From: Paradevosia shaoguanensis
Lineage (GTDB): Bacteria > Pseudomonadota > Alphaproteobacteria > Rhizobiales > Devosiaceae
Direction of reading: 5' to 3'
Assembly (NCBI RefSeq): GCF_016801025.1
Contig: NZ_CP068983.1
Span: 3,278,501-3,342,500 of the forward strand
Length of the DNA stretch: 64,000 nucleotides
Every line of letters begins with the position of its first letter. Position 1 is the first letter of the stretch. Under the pieces are notes generated by a model. That model was given only the letters and a program-made list of their open reading frames with translations. It was not told the origin of the DNA and made no database searches. This document shows, piece by piece, positions 23,728 through 30,540 of this stretch. The position numbers were made by a program, and so were the translations under genes.

Positions 23728-23789
23728 TCATTTAGTGCTAACACAAAATGGTCGGGCCGAAAAGGGACTGGAACTCCCTTTCACGGCCC
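23715..23789 (+). promoter_or_regulatory. Candidate rightward promoter and 5' hairpin
   Basis: TTGACA (23715-23720), a 17-base spacer and CTAACA (23738-23743) could start transcription near 23750. The RNA would open with a long stem: GGGCCG/CGGCCC (23754-23759/23784-23789) plus AAAGGGA/TCCCTTT (23761-23767/23775-23781) with a small internal loop. It precedes a single gene with its own ribosome site, like a moron promoter. The -10 is weak. Confidence 0.4.
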
Positions 23790-23822
23790 TAACCACAACC
23801 ATGATCTACGGAGGATCACGGA

Positions 23823-24257
23823 ATGGCTGACTCACGCCATATCACGCGGCGCTTGCTGCTTAAAGCGTCCCCAGCTCTCGCGCTAGTTGGCTCCGCCGTT
23901 TTTGCGACCGATGCCATTGCCGCCGAAGAGCCCGGTACCAAGGTGCGCCGACTGCAACGCGAGCTTTCCGACGCACTTGCCGAACTCATGACGTCTTCGG
24001 TTGCTCCGGCTGACTACGTGTCTATCGTCTATCCTGCCGGCACCGTTGAGTATGCGCGGTCACTGATTGATCGCGACATTTTCGAGAGCGGTCGTGAGCG
24101 CGAAACGCTTCGAGGGCGGGCCATCGATCAATGGCGTGTTGCCGACGACGCGCTTAAAGACGCGCTCAAGTCGTTCGACCGGACGCGCTGGGAGTTCGCC
24201 AACCATAGCGAGAACGAAGCGCGCAACGCGATGCTTCGGACCTTCCGCTCTCTTTAA
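23823..24257 (+). CDS. Exported hypothetical protein with twin-arginine-type signal
   Basis: 144 residues. The N-terminus TRRLLLKASPALALVGSAVF with an AIAAEE cleavage-like site suggests export, possibly by the Tat pathway (twin Arg then hydrophobic run). The mature part is helical and charged (VRRLQRELSDALAELM ... AIDQWRVADDALKDALK). GGAGG lies 8 bases before the ATG. Proteins of this type occur in rhizobial phages; function unknown. Confidence 0.72.
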   Translation: MADSRHITRRLLLKASPALALVGSAVFATDAIAAEEPGTKVRRLQRELSDALAELMTSSVAPADYVSIVYPAGTVEYARSLIDRDIFESGRERETLRGRAIDQWRVADDALKDALKSFDRTRWEFANHSENEARNAMLRTFRSL

Positions 24258-24300
24258 TCCGAATTCCCCGCCGCCATGGGGTAGATGCGACCGCGAGCTT

Positions 24301-24372
24301 CATTGGGCTCCGGCGGTCGTTTGCGACCACCTGCACGCATCCAGGTCTTGGCGGGCCGGATGCCCAATGGAG
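24301..24372 (+). promoter_or_regulatory. Riboswitch-like structured leader closing on the Shine-Dalgarno
   Basis: CATTGGGC (24301-24308) pairs with GCCCAATG (24362-24369), and the next five bases TCCGG (24309-24313) with CCGGA (24356-24360): 13 bp with a single bulged T at 24361. Inside are hairpins GGTCG-TTTG-CGACC (24315-24328) and ACCTG/CAGGT (24329-24333/24342-24346), making a three-way junction with a free segment 24347-24355. The last paired G (24369) is the first base of the GGAG ribosome site for the gene at 24380, so folding should affect translation. Much too long to be chance. Confidence 0.65.
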
Positions 24373-24379
24373 AATGAAA

Positions 24380-25045
24380 ATGGCAGTTGCCAAGAAAGAC
24401 GTTGGTATCGAACTTCCCGCCCTCAATATCGGCATCATGGAAGTTACGCTGATCGGGGATAGCCCCCTGATCGTTCACGCTTGGTCCGCTAAGGCCAAGA
24501 AGGAAATGCTCGACAAACAGATGAAGAAGGCGAAGCCGGCCAAGGAGGCGAAAGACCCCAAGGCGGACTTTGAAGCGTCGATGTATCGCCTCTCGGATGG
24601 TGGATACGGGTTTCCCTCGGTAGCCTTCAAGAATGCAGCGGTGACGGCTGGGACTTCGGTCGCCGGGCTTACCAAAATCCAGGCACGGCAGGCGTTCCAC
24701 ATCCTCGGTGAGGATGCCGACATCGCAGGCGCTTTCGACGGCAGCAAGTCGCGCGTCAATCTCGTTCGTATCGAAGGCGGCGATCCAGCGATGCGCGAGG
24801 ACATGGTGCGGGTCGGCATGGGGACCGCTGACCTCCGCTATCGGCCGGAGTTCTCATCGTGGCGCGCGAAGATACTCGTTCGCTACAACGAGAACGTCCT
24901 GAGCGAGGCTCAAATCCTTAACCTGCTCAACGTGGCCGGCTTCGCGGTCGGGGTAGGGGAATGGCGCCCTGAGAAGGACGGCCAGTATGGCATGTTCCAT
25001 GTAGCCACGGAACGCGATTTGGCGAAGCTGGAGCTTGCAGCATGA
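24380..25045 (+). CDS. Conserved phage protein with RAMP/Cas7-like sequence features
   Basis: 221 residues from the second ATG, which has the better spacing to GGAG. I recall this family as common in phages and without a function. Key parts are IMEVTLIGDSPLIVHAW (19-35), KEMLDKQMKKAKPAKEAKDP (41-60), YGFPSVAFKNAAVTAG (76-91), MREDMVRVGMGTADLRYR (138-155) and GFAVGVGEWRPEKDGQYGMF (187-206). A first strand with a xSPL motif, a P-x-x-x-x-K segment and a C-terminal Gly-rich loop recall RAMP (Cas7-type) RNA-binding folds. This is my inference from patterns only. Coupled by ATGA to the next gene and followed by the pentamer array. Confidence 0.85.
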   Translation: MAVAKKDVGIELPALNIGIMEVTLIGDSPLIVHAWSAKAKKEMLDKQMKKAKPAKEAKDPKADFEASMYRLSDGGYGFPSVAFKNAAVTAGTSVAGLTKIQARQAFHILGEDADIAGAFDGSKSRVNLVRIEGGDPAMREDMVRVGMGTADLRYRPEFSSWRAKILVRYNENVLSEAQILNLLNVAGFAVGVGEWRPEKDGQYGMFHVATERDLAKLELAA

Positions 25046-25560
25046 GCCCGGCGCCTAAGATCGTAGGTTTCGAGTTTGCCACGGGCGCCCGCTTCCAAGC
25101 CGGAGAGCATCCCGACGCCAACGAAGTCGGGCGTCACATGGAAATGCTTCGCGAAAAGTTCAAAGGCGAGATTACGCCGGAGGACGTTCTTTCGGACGCC
25201 AAGAACCCGAACAGCCCGCTCCATTCGTTCTTCGAGTGGAAGGATGGGGACGCGGCGCACCAGTACCGCCTAGCGCAGGCACGAGGCCTGATCCGGGCGG
25301 TTGTGGCGATCTATAAGAAACCAGAAGAGCCGGCCAAGAAGATGCGCGCCTACGTGCATATCAAGGAGGCCGGCGCGCCGCACTATCGCGAGATCGGGCA
25401 CGCGATGTCCGTCAAGTCTACGCGGGAAATCGTGCTGCGGAATGCGTGGCGCGAGTTCCAGCAGTGGCGGCAGCGCTACAAAGACCTCGCGGAGTTCGCA
25501 ACGTTGTTTGAGGCCGCTGATGACCTCGAACAGAAACTACTCAGCGGCGCCAAACACTGA
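25042..25560 (+). CDS. Conserved phage protein, partner of the RAMP-like gene
   Basis: 172 residues, ATGA overlap with the preceding gene. Features are ITPEDVLSDAKNPNSPLHSF, FEWKDGDAAHQYRLAQARGL and a C-terminal helical region (VLRNAWREFQQWRQRYKDLA, then LATLF-like FATLFEAADDLEQ). I recall this protein type accompanying the 24380 family in other phages, but know no function. Its stop codon is only four bases before the NNNG(G/T) array, so the array would lie in the 3' untranslated part of its mRNA. Confidence 0.83.
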   Translation: MSPAPKIVGFEFATGARFQAGEHPDANEVGRHMEMLREKFKGEITPEDVLSDAKNPNSPLHSFFEWKDGDAAHQYRLAQARGLIRAVVAIYKKPEEPAKKMRAYVHIKEAGAPHYREIGHAMSVKSTREIVLRNAWREFQQWRQRYKDLAEFATLFEAADDLEQKLLSGAKH

Positions 25561-25564
25561 GTTA

Positions 25565-25741
25565 GCTGGCAAGGTTTGGCAGGCAAGGCAAGGCCCGGCG
25601 GGGTTAGGCTCGGAACGGCGCGTGATGGCAGGCGAGGTAAGGTTGGGCTTGGCCCGGCACGGTGCGGCACGGCGGGTTGTGTCATGGCAGGCGGGGCGGG
25701 GCCAGTCCGGGTTTGGATAGGCGCGGCTCGTTGAGCCAAGG
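25565..25741 (+). repeat. Degenerate pentamer array NNNG(G/T), about 32 units, with CAGG phase resets
   Basis: Reading in fives from 25565, almost every unit ends in GG and most others in GT (CGCGT, CGGGT, TGTGT, CCAGT, CTCGT; one ends GC), while the first three bases vary freely. The register shifts by one base exactly three times, each time at a 4-base unit CAGG inside TGGCAGGC (25577-25584, 25626-25633, 25685-25692). Blocks of 3, 9, 11 and about 10 pentamers result. The array starts directly after a stop codon and ends before a terminator. It is not a CRISPR in the usual sense. Confidence 0.85.
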
Positions 25742-25745
25742 CAAC

Positions 25746-25776
25746 AAAGGGTCACTCTTCGGAGTGGCCCTTTTTC
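25746..25776 (+). terminator. Strong intrinsic terminator with TTCG loop
   Basis: AGGGTCACTC (25748-25757) pairs with GAGTGGCCCT (25762-25771) around a TTCG tetraloop, flanked by A and T tracts, ending TTTTTC. It would define the 3' end of an RNA containing the two conserved genes and the pentamer array. Confidence 0.9.
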
Positions 25777-25788
25777 TATGGGGTAATG

Positions 25789-27441
25789 ATGGCTGAACTA
25801 AACGATGTTCTCCGAACGCTCATAGGCGAGGCGGTAGGCGACGGCGAGGCCGGCATGACTGCCGTTGCCTACGCAATCGCCAACCGTGCCGCAAAAAGCG
25901 GGCTTACGCCTGAGCAGGTTGTCCGCCAGCCCAAGCAGTTCGAGGGTTATTCGCGGCCGGGCAGCTCAGCCAAGAAAGCGATGGGTGATCCGGCGACGGT
26001 AGCGAAAGCTGCAAGGATTTGGGACAACGTAGTCAATGGGCGTGTGCCCGACCCGCTCAATGGCGGGACCATGTTTCATGCGTCAAGCATCAAGCCCTAT
26101 TGGGCCGATGCTGAGAACCGCAACGGCACGACGCGAATTGGCGGTCAGACCTTTTATTTGGGCAACCGGCCATCCAATTCCGCCCTCTCCGCCATTGATG
26201 CTGTGGCGCCCACTCCGCAAACCGCCGATCTCGCCGCCATCCGCTCCGCCTATGCGCCGCTCCCACAAACTGCGGAGGGGTTGAACGTCCGCCCGGTTTC
26301 CACGGTTTCGATTGATCCGCGCACCGGCCTCCCGACCAGCACCTCGACGCAGCCTGACGCCTTTTTGCCGCGCGCAACGGCCCCTATGCCTGCGCCGAAC
26401 ACTAACGCCATGATCGCGCGCACCATGGCCTCCCTTCCGAATGACACGACGCGCCCTAGCGCTGTTCCGTTCCCGTCTAGCATGACTGCCCCGCGAAACA
26501 ATGCAACGCCGATCCTTCAAGGCAATGGGCAGGTGATTGACCCGGCTGCGCTCACCCTTTGGGAAGGCGGGCAGCCGGATATCGGCCTTGCCTCGCTTGC
26601 CTCTCGTCCCAAGCCTGCCCAGTCGCAGGCGCCGGCTCGCGAAGCCACAATGGCCCCCTCGCGCGTGTTCTCGGCGCCCAAGGAGGCGAAGACTGCCGCC
26701 ACCTCGTCGTTCGAGCAGAAATACGGTGACCTGATCCCGCTCGTGACGCCGCGTCCGGCCCCCGAACCTGCCGGCAACCTTCAGCGGCAGATTGCCTACG
26801 AAAACGCCGGCGTTCCCGATACGCGGACTGTTGCTCGTCCCGTTGCACCTGCGCCACACCAACCGAGCGTTGCCGAGCTTCAAGCCATTCGGGCAGTGCC
26901 TGTTACGCCGCCGAAACCCGCACCGCTGCCGCAGCCTGGCACCACCAAAACCGCCGGCCTCGGTCTCGGCACGATGCCATCTCTTGGCGAACTCGGAAAC
27001 TTCGCAAACCCGCCGCTTGGCACTGCGCTTGCCTTCAAGACCAGCACCGATCGACTGTTGCCCAACCAGATTATGGACCCTGTGACCAGCATGCGCGTGG
27101 CTGGCGTCTCTCCGAGCGCTGTAGCTCCGATCCCGCGCCCGCCGCTGCCTCGCACCGCGGTAGCCAGCATGCTCGACGTGACGCCGCCGCGTGTTCCTGT
27201 GCCGCGGGCCTCCTTGCCTATGCCAAGTGCGCCGCGCCAGTCCTCCGGCCCTTCTCTGCCCACCCTTATGCAGGCAGGCGGGTACATCTACGCCCCTGCG
27301 GCGGGCGGCGGCTGGACCAACATGGGTCGGCTGGTTTCTGGGGGCGGTAACAGTGGCGGCGGAAGCGGGGGCGGCGGCATGAGCCCCGTTCGAGGCGAAA
27401 ACCGATATGACCCAGACACCAACTCGTGGTCGAGGAAATAA
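25789..27441 (+). CDS. SleB-type cell-wall hydrolase domain with long Pro-rich tail
   Basis: About 550 residues. Residues about 1-135 match the Hydrolase_2/SleB fold: LIGEAVGDGEAGMTAVAYAI with a candidate catalytic Glu at about 14, ANRAAKSGL, and a GGTMFHASSIKPYW block. The remaining 400 residues are Pro/Ala/Ser-rich and low complexity, ending in a Gly-rich stretch (GGGNSGGGSGGGG). SleB domains cut peptidoglycan glycan strands. Size and position before the fibre gene suggest a virion-associated hydrolase used at infection rather than the lysis enzyme. Confidence 0.78.
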   Translation: MAELNDVLRTLIGEAVGDGEAGMTAVAYAIANRAAKSGLTPEQVVRQPKQFEGYSRPGSSAKKAMGDPATVAKAARIWDNVVNGRVPDPLNGGTMFHASSIKPYWADAENRNGTTRIGGQTFYLGNRPSNSALSAIDAVAPTPQTADLAAIRSAYAPLPQTAEGLNVRPVSTVSIDPRTGLPTSTSTQPDAFLPRATAPMPAPNTNAMIARTMASLPNDTTRPSAVPFPSSMTAPRNNATPILQGNGQVIDPAALTLWEGGQPDIGLASLASRPKPAQSQAPAREATMAPSRVFSAPKEAKTAATSSFEQKYGDLIPLVTPRPAPEPAGNLQRQIAYENAGVPDTRTVARPVAPAPHQPSVAELQAIRAVPVTPPKPAPLPQPGTTKTAGLGLGTMPSLGELGNFANPPLGTALAFKTSTDRLLPNQIMDPVTSMRVAGVSPSAVAPIPRPPLPRTAVASMLDVTPPRVPVPRASLPMPSAPRQSSGPSLPTLMQAGGYIYAPAAGGGWTNMGRLVSGGGNSGGGSGGGGMSPVRGENRYDPDTNSWSRK

Positions 27442-28470
27442 ATGGCGAAGACCAGCGTAGATCAGTGGGACGAGATTGCGTCCAACAACACCGACATTGG
27501 CGGCACGAACATCGATGAGGGCTGCGCGCCTTCTGGCATCAACAATGCCATCCGAGCTGTCATGGCGCAGCTCAAGGCATGGTTCAAATCCTCCGTGTTC
27601 CGCATTTGGGACGGCGCCGACCCCACCAAGAAGGCGGCGTTTGACCTCTCGAGCATCGCGACGGGTACAACCAGAACGCTGACGATCCCTGATGAGAGTG
27701 GCCGGCTCGCGCTCCAGCAGCACCTTGCTGGATATCTCTATGGGCTCACGCTTTCGAACAATGCCGTCGACTTCACGAACGACATCGACGTGGCGGTTGG
27801 CAATGCGATCGACAGCACTGGCGCCATAAACCTCGCCCTATCAAGCGCTATTACAAAGCGCCTTGATGCTGCTTGGGCGGTCGGTTCGGGCAATGGCGGT
27901 CGCATGTCGGCCGCCGCGATTGCTGACACGACCTACCACGTGTTTCTCATTCGCCGCCCTGATACCGGCGTCGTAGATGTCGGCTTTGACGTGAGCCCGA
28001 CCGCTCCCACGCTCCCGGCGAATTATACCCAGTACCGCCGCATTGGCTCCATCATGCGGGTGTCTGGGGCGATCCGAGGCTTTGTGCAGCGTGGTGACAA
28101 CTTCTACTGGTCTGCCGTCACCCAGACCGGCACGGCAAATAATCCTGGTACCAGCGCTATCACCGGGACTGCGGCTGTCCCTATGGGCATTGCTGTGGAA
28201 GCGATGCTCACCTGCACGATCAACAACGCCTCTGCGTCCAGCTTCATTTTTGGATACGTATCCAGTCTCGCACTCTCAGACCAAGCGCCATCTGTCGACG
28301 TGATAAGCGTCGCAACAGGAAACAACTCCGGCAACACAATCGGTATCGCGGTTGTCAGAGTGATGACCAACGCCTCAGGACAATTCCGCTGGCGGCTCTC
28401 TGGCTCGACCGCGAGCATCACCTTCAATTTCTCCACTGTTGGCTTTATCGACACGAGAGGGCAGAGCTGA
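27442..28470 (+). CDS. Tail fibre / receptor-binding protein candidate
   Basis: 342 residues. The N-terminus (KTSVDQWDEIASNNTDIGGT, then CAPSGINNAIRAVMAQLKAW) matches the virion-attachment start of many alphaproteobacterial phage tail proteins. The rest is beta-rich with Ser/Thr/Ala repeats and ends STVGFIDTRGQS. Followed with a TGATG overlap by a small protein of the fibre-accessory type, supporting the assignment. Confidence 0.78.
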   Translation: MAKTSVDQWDEIASNNTDIGGTNIDEGCAPSGINNAIRAVMAQLKAWFKSSVFRIWDGADPTKKAAFDLSSIATGTTRTLTIPDESGRLALQQHLAGYLYGLTLSNNAVDFTNDIDVAVGNAIDSTGAINLALSSAITKRLDAAWAVGSGNGGRMSAAAIADTTYHVFLIRRPDTGVVDVGFDVSPTAPTLPANYTQYRRIGSIMRVSGAIRGFVQRGDNFYWSAVTQTGTANNPGTSAITGTAAVPMGIAVEAMLTCTINNASASSFIFGYVSSLALSDQAPSVDVISVATGNNSGNTIGIAVVRVMTNASGQFRWRLSGSTASITFNFSTVGFIDTRGQS

Positions 28471-28811
28471 TGCCGTACGTTCATCGCGATGAAGACGGCC
28501 GCATTAGCGGGATCTTCGAGGTGCTTCAGATCGGGTACGCCGAGGAATGGCTAGACGAGGCAGCAATCGAACCGTTGCCGGCTCCATACCAGCTCTACCG
28601 ATCTGTCTTTATTAGGCGCATGTCTGAGCAGGAGGTGCTCACCATGGAAGCCGTCCTCCAAAACCCAGCCACGCCGGCCAAGCTGCGCATGATGTTCTAC
28701 GCCGTGGATTATTTTGTGAGCGACGATCCATTGTTCGCGCAGCTCAGTGCGGCTGTGGCAGCCACGCTAGGAGAAGAGCGGGCAGGGGAGTTGCTCGCCC
28801 CCGATCAGTAA
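28470..28811 (+). CDS. Tail fibre accessory / assembly-like protein
   Basis: 113 residues starting MPYVHRDEDGRISGIFEVLQ and GYAEEWLDEA, a pattern often found directly after tail fibre genes. Coupled to the fibre gene. A role in fibre folding or attachment is inferred from position. Confidence 0.65.
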   Translation: MPYVHRDEDGRISGIFEVLQIGYAEEWLDEAAIEPLPAPYQLYRSVFIRRMSEQEVLTMEAVLQNPATPAKLRMMFYAVDYFVSDDPLFAQLSAAVAATLGEERAGELLAPDQ

Positions 28812-28993
28812 CCGCGCTTCCAGCGGGCCTTAGCCATCTTGGCCGTGTCGCCGTCATGCTCGCCGTGCAGCTCGCACCAGTCCCAGAAGCGGAAAACCTG
28901 TGCTCCGAGCACCGCCAATAGCACCAGCGGCAGAACAACGACTGCGGCAAGGCCGCTAAGTGCCAGATAGGCCACGCGGGCAACAATAGTCAT
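28805..28993 (-). CDS. Small membrane protein, leftward (62 aa)
   Basis: The ATG at 28993 follows GGGAG. Hydrophobic segment about residues 5-33 (VAYLALSGLAAVVVLPLVLL), then a charged tail with ELHGEHDGDTAKMAKARWKR. The 3' end overlaps the fibre-accessory gene by 7 bases. Possible lysogenic accessory gene. Confidence 0.6.
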   Translation of the reverse strand: MTIVARVAYLALSGLAAVVVLPLVLLAVLGAQVFRFWDWCELHGEHDGDTAKMAKARWKRGY

Positions 28994-29024
28994 GAAGGCT
29001 CCCTCGGTTTCGCGTCGGGGAGTT

Positions 29025-29157
29025 GGAAAAACCTCGCAGAGCGGGTTCGCGTTGACCTTTAGCCTTGCGGCCTGGACATACGCCAACGCCTCCCCGACTT
29101 GTCGAAGGGAGAGCGTATTTTGCGGCCTACGCCAGGCCGCTCTGCGAAGGGGTTTCC
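29025..29157. other. Dyad-rich intergenic segment
   Basis: A perfect 10-bp inverted repeat CGCAGAGCGG/CCGCTCTGCG (29035-29044/29137-29146) is flanked by GGAAA..CC/GGTTTCC. Inside are GCGTTG/CAACGC (29049-29054/29084-29089), CTCCC/GGGAG (29090-29094/29107-29111) and GCGGCCT/AGGCCGC (29122-29128/29134-29140); the last competes with the outer stem. It lies between divergent genes, so it could be a structured RNA on either strand or a regulatory DNA site. Confidence 0.45.
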
Positions 29158-29223
29158 ACGCCCCAGAGCACATGCATGCGCTCCGGCGCGGAACATAGAG
29201 CGCAAGAGGCCGCGAGGCAACGG

Positions 29224-29319
29224 ATGATCTATGTCACCTGCGCTATCGGTGGAGCACTCACGCTCGCTGCCATCCTGCTTATCGCCGCGTACCGCCAAGC
29301 CAACCGCTGGCGGCGCTAA
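29224..29319 (+). CDS. Very small membrane peptide (31 aa)
   Basis: MIYVTCAIGGALTLAAILLI then AAYRQANRWRR, preceded by GAGG 6 bases upstream. One hydrophobic helix with a basic tail, like accessory lysis peptides. Too short for certainty; convergent with the gene at 29316. Confidence 0.4.
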   Translation: MIYVTCAIGGALTLAAILLIAAYRQANRWRR

Positions 29320-29513
29320 ACCTGCTCTTTCCCTTGGCTATGCAGCCAGAACAGCTTTCCCCGCTGGGTGATATGCGCATTCTCCGGCCCAGCCATCACG
29401 TAGTCATAGGCTGCCAGTTCTCGATAGGCGGCAGCATCAACGGCTGATCCTGGCTTTTCCGCAAGCTGGGTAAGCACTTCCATGGCGGCTTCGGAGATCG
29501 TTGGCGTGTTCAT
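29316..29513 (-). CDS. Small hypothetical protein (65 aa), winged-helix-like
   Basis: Leftward. Sequence MNTPTISEAAMEVLTQLAEK, then AAYRELAAYDYVMAGPENAH and ITQRGKLFWLHSQG resembles a minimal winged helix, with a C-terminal strand TQRGKLF often seen in such regulators. No good Shine-Dalgarno. Function unknown. Confidence 0.55.
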   Translation of the reverse strand: MNTPTISEAAMEVLTQLAEKPGSAVDAAAYRELAAYDYVMAGPENAHITQRGKLFWLHSQGKEQV

Positions 29514-29566
29514 GCCCGATCGCTAGCCGAGTCGCCCTTCATCTTCAACATCACAGGAGGCCTTGA

Positions 29567-30241
29567 ATGGCCAATCCCAACGTGCCTCCCGGCGCGGCGA
29601 TCCTGCTCGACTTTATCGGCGGGATCGAAGCGCCCAAGGGCTACGGCACCATTTACGGCAACAACCAAGGCAAGCTGACCAAGCCGCTCACGTCCATGAC
29701 GTTGGATGAGGTGATTGCCGCTGGTCCGAGTTGGACGAAGGCCTATAAGTCCTCCGCTGCCGGCCGCTACCAGTTCATGAATGCCACGCTGAAGGATCTG
29801 AAGAAGTCGCTTGGCCTTACGGGCAAGGAGATGTTCTCCGCAGACCTTCAAGACCGCCTTGGCTTCGAGCTTCTAAAGCGGCGCGGGTACGACAACTACA
29901 TGGTCGGCTTCCTTACGCGCACGGCTTTCGGAAAGGCCTTGGCGCAGGAATGGGCCTCGCTTCCTGTTCTCGCCAGCACGCCAGGCCAGAAGCGGCAGGT
30001 CGAGCGTGGCCAGAGCTATTATGCCGGTGACGGCCTCAACAAGGCGCTGACATCGCCTGAGAGCGTCGAGGCGGTGCTTATCAAGGCTCGTGACGCTCAT
30101 ATCGTCCCGAAGCCGCAGAAGCCCAGCTCGCAGCCCATTCCGCCGCCTGCCAAGCCCGCTACTCCAACGGCCGCAGTCCTTATCATCATCCTCGCCATCA
30201 TCGCCGCCTTCGGGGCGGCATTTTTCTTCCTCGCGCACTAG
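29567..30241 (+). CDS. Endolysin, lysozyme-like, with C-terminal membrane anchor
   Basis: 224 residues with a very strong AGGAGG site. The N-terminal domain has LLDFIGGIEAPKGYGTIYG (candidate catalytic Glu21) and SSAAGRYQFMNATLKDLKK (about 62-80), as in phage muramidases/transglycosylases. There is no N-terminal signal. A Pro-rich linker (PSSQPIPPPAKPATP) is followed by a single C-terminal hydrophobic helix (about 199-222), an unusual C-terminal tether for an endolysin. Two holin-like genes follow directly. Confidence 0.82.
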   Translation: MANPNVPPGAAILLDFIGGIEAPKGYGTIYGNNQGKLTKPLTSMTLDEVIAAGPSWTKAYKSSAAGRYQFMNATLKDLKKSLGLTGKEMFSADLQDRLGFELLKRRGYDNYMVGFLTRTAFGKALAQEWASLPVLASTPGQKRQVERGQSYYAGDGLNKALTSPESVEAVLIKARDAHIVPKPQKPSSQPIPPPAKPATPTAAVLIIILAIIAAFGAAFFFLAH

Positions 30242-30250
30242 GAGGCGCCA

Positions 30251-30535
30251 ATGCTCAGCATCCTTTCCATGTTCGGTCTTTTTCGCGCCGCCAAGTTCTG
30301 GGTGGCTCTCGTGATCGCCGCGGCGAACTTCATCCGCATCTATGCCGGGATCGACCTTGGCCTTGATGAAGGAACCGCTTCGGCCGTCATCGGCGGTATC
30401 GGGGCGCTGCTGGTCTGGTTGATCCCCAACTTCCGCAGCCAGCCACAGGAGCTGCCGACCTTCGCCAGCCCGGAGGAGGCGGTTGCGGCCGCAGAAGCCC
30501 AGACCGGCAAGCCTCACACCTACACCGAGCGGTAG
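30251..30535 (+). CDS. Holin-like membrane protein (94 aa)
   Basis: Strong AGGAGG ribosome site. Two hydrophobic segments, about 11-28 (AAKFWVALVIAAANFI) and 45-60 (AVIGGIGALLVWLIPN), then a charged tail with FASPEEAVAAAEAQTG. Position between the endolysin and another small membrane protein makes a holin likely; the family is not named. Confidence 0.75.
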   Translation: MLSILSMFGLFRAAKFWVALVIAAANFIRIYAGIDLGLDEGTASAVIGGIGALLVWLIPNFRSQPQELPTFASPEEAVAAAEAQTGKPHTYTER

Positions 30536-30540
30536 AGCTC

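Noticed and set aside
25565-25741. CRISPR array
   Set aside because: The conserved element is only about 8 bases (TGGCAGGC), the intervals are 49 and 59 bases of periodic pentamers, and there are no cas1/cas2 genes nearby.
25301-25755. ORFs running through the pentamer array, giving Arg/Gly/Ala-rich repetitive proteins
   Set aside because: A 5-base period open in several frames automatically gives such repeats. None has a ribosome site, and two lie antisense.
26083-27723. Leftward ORF of 546 residues
   Set aside because: Arg/His-rich antisense of the SleB-domain gene and fibre start; no start signal or family pattern.
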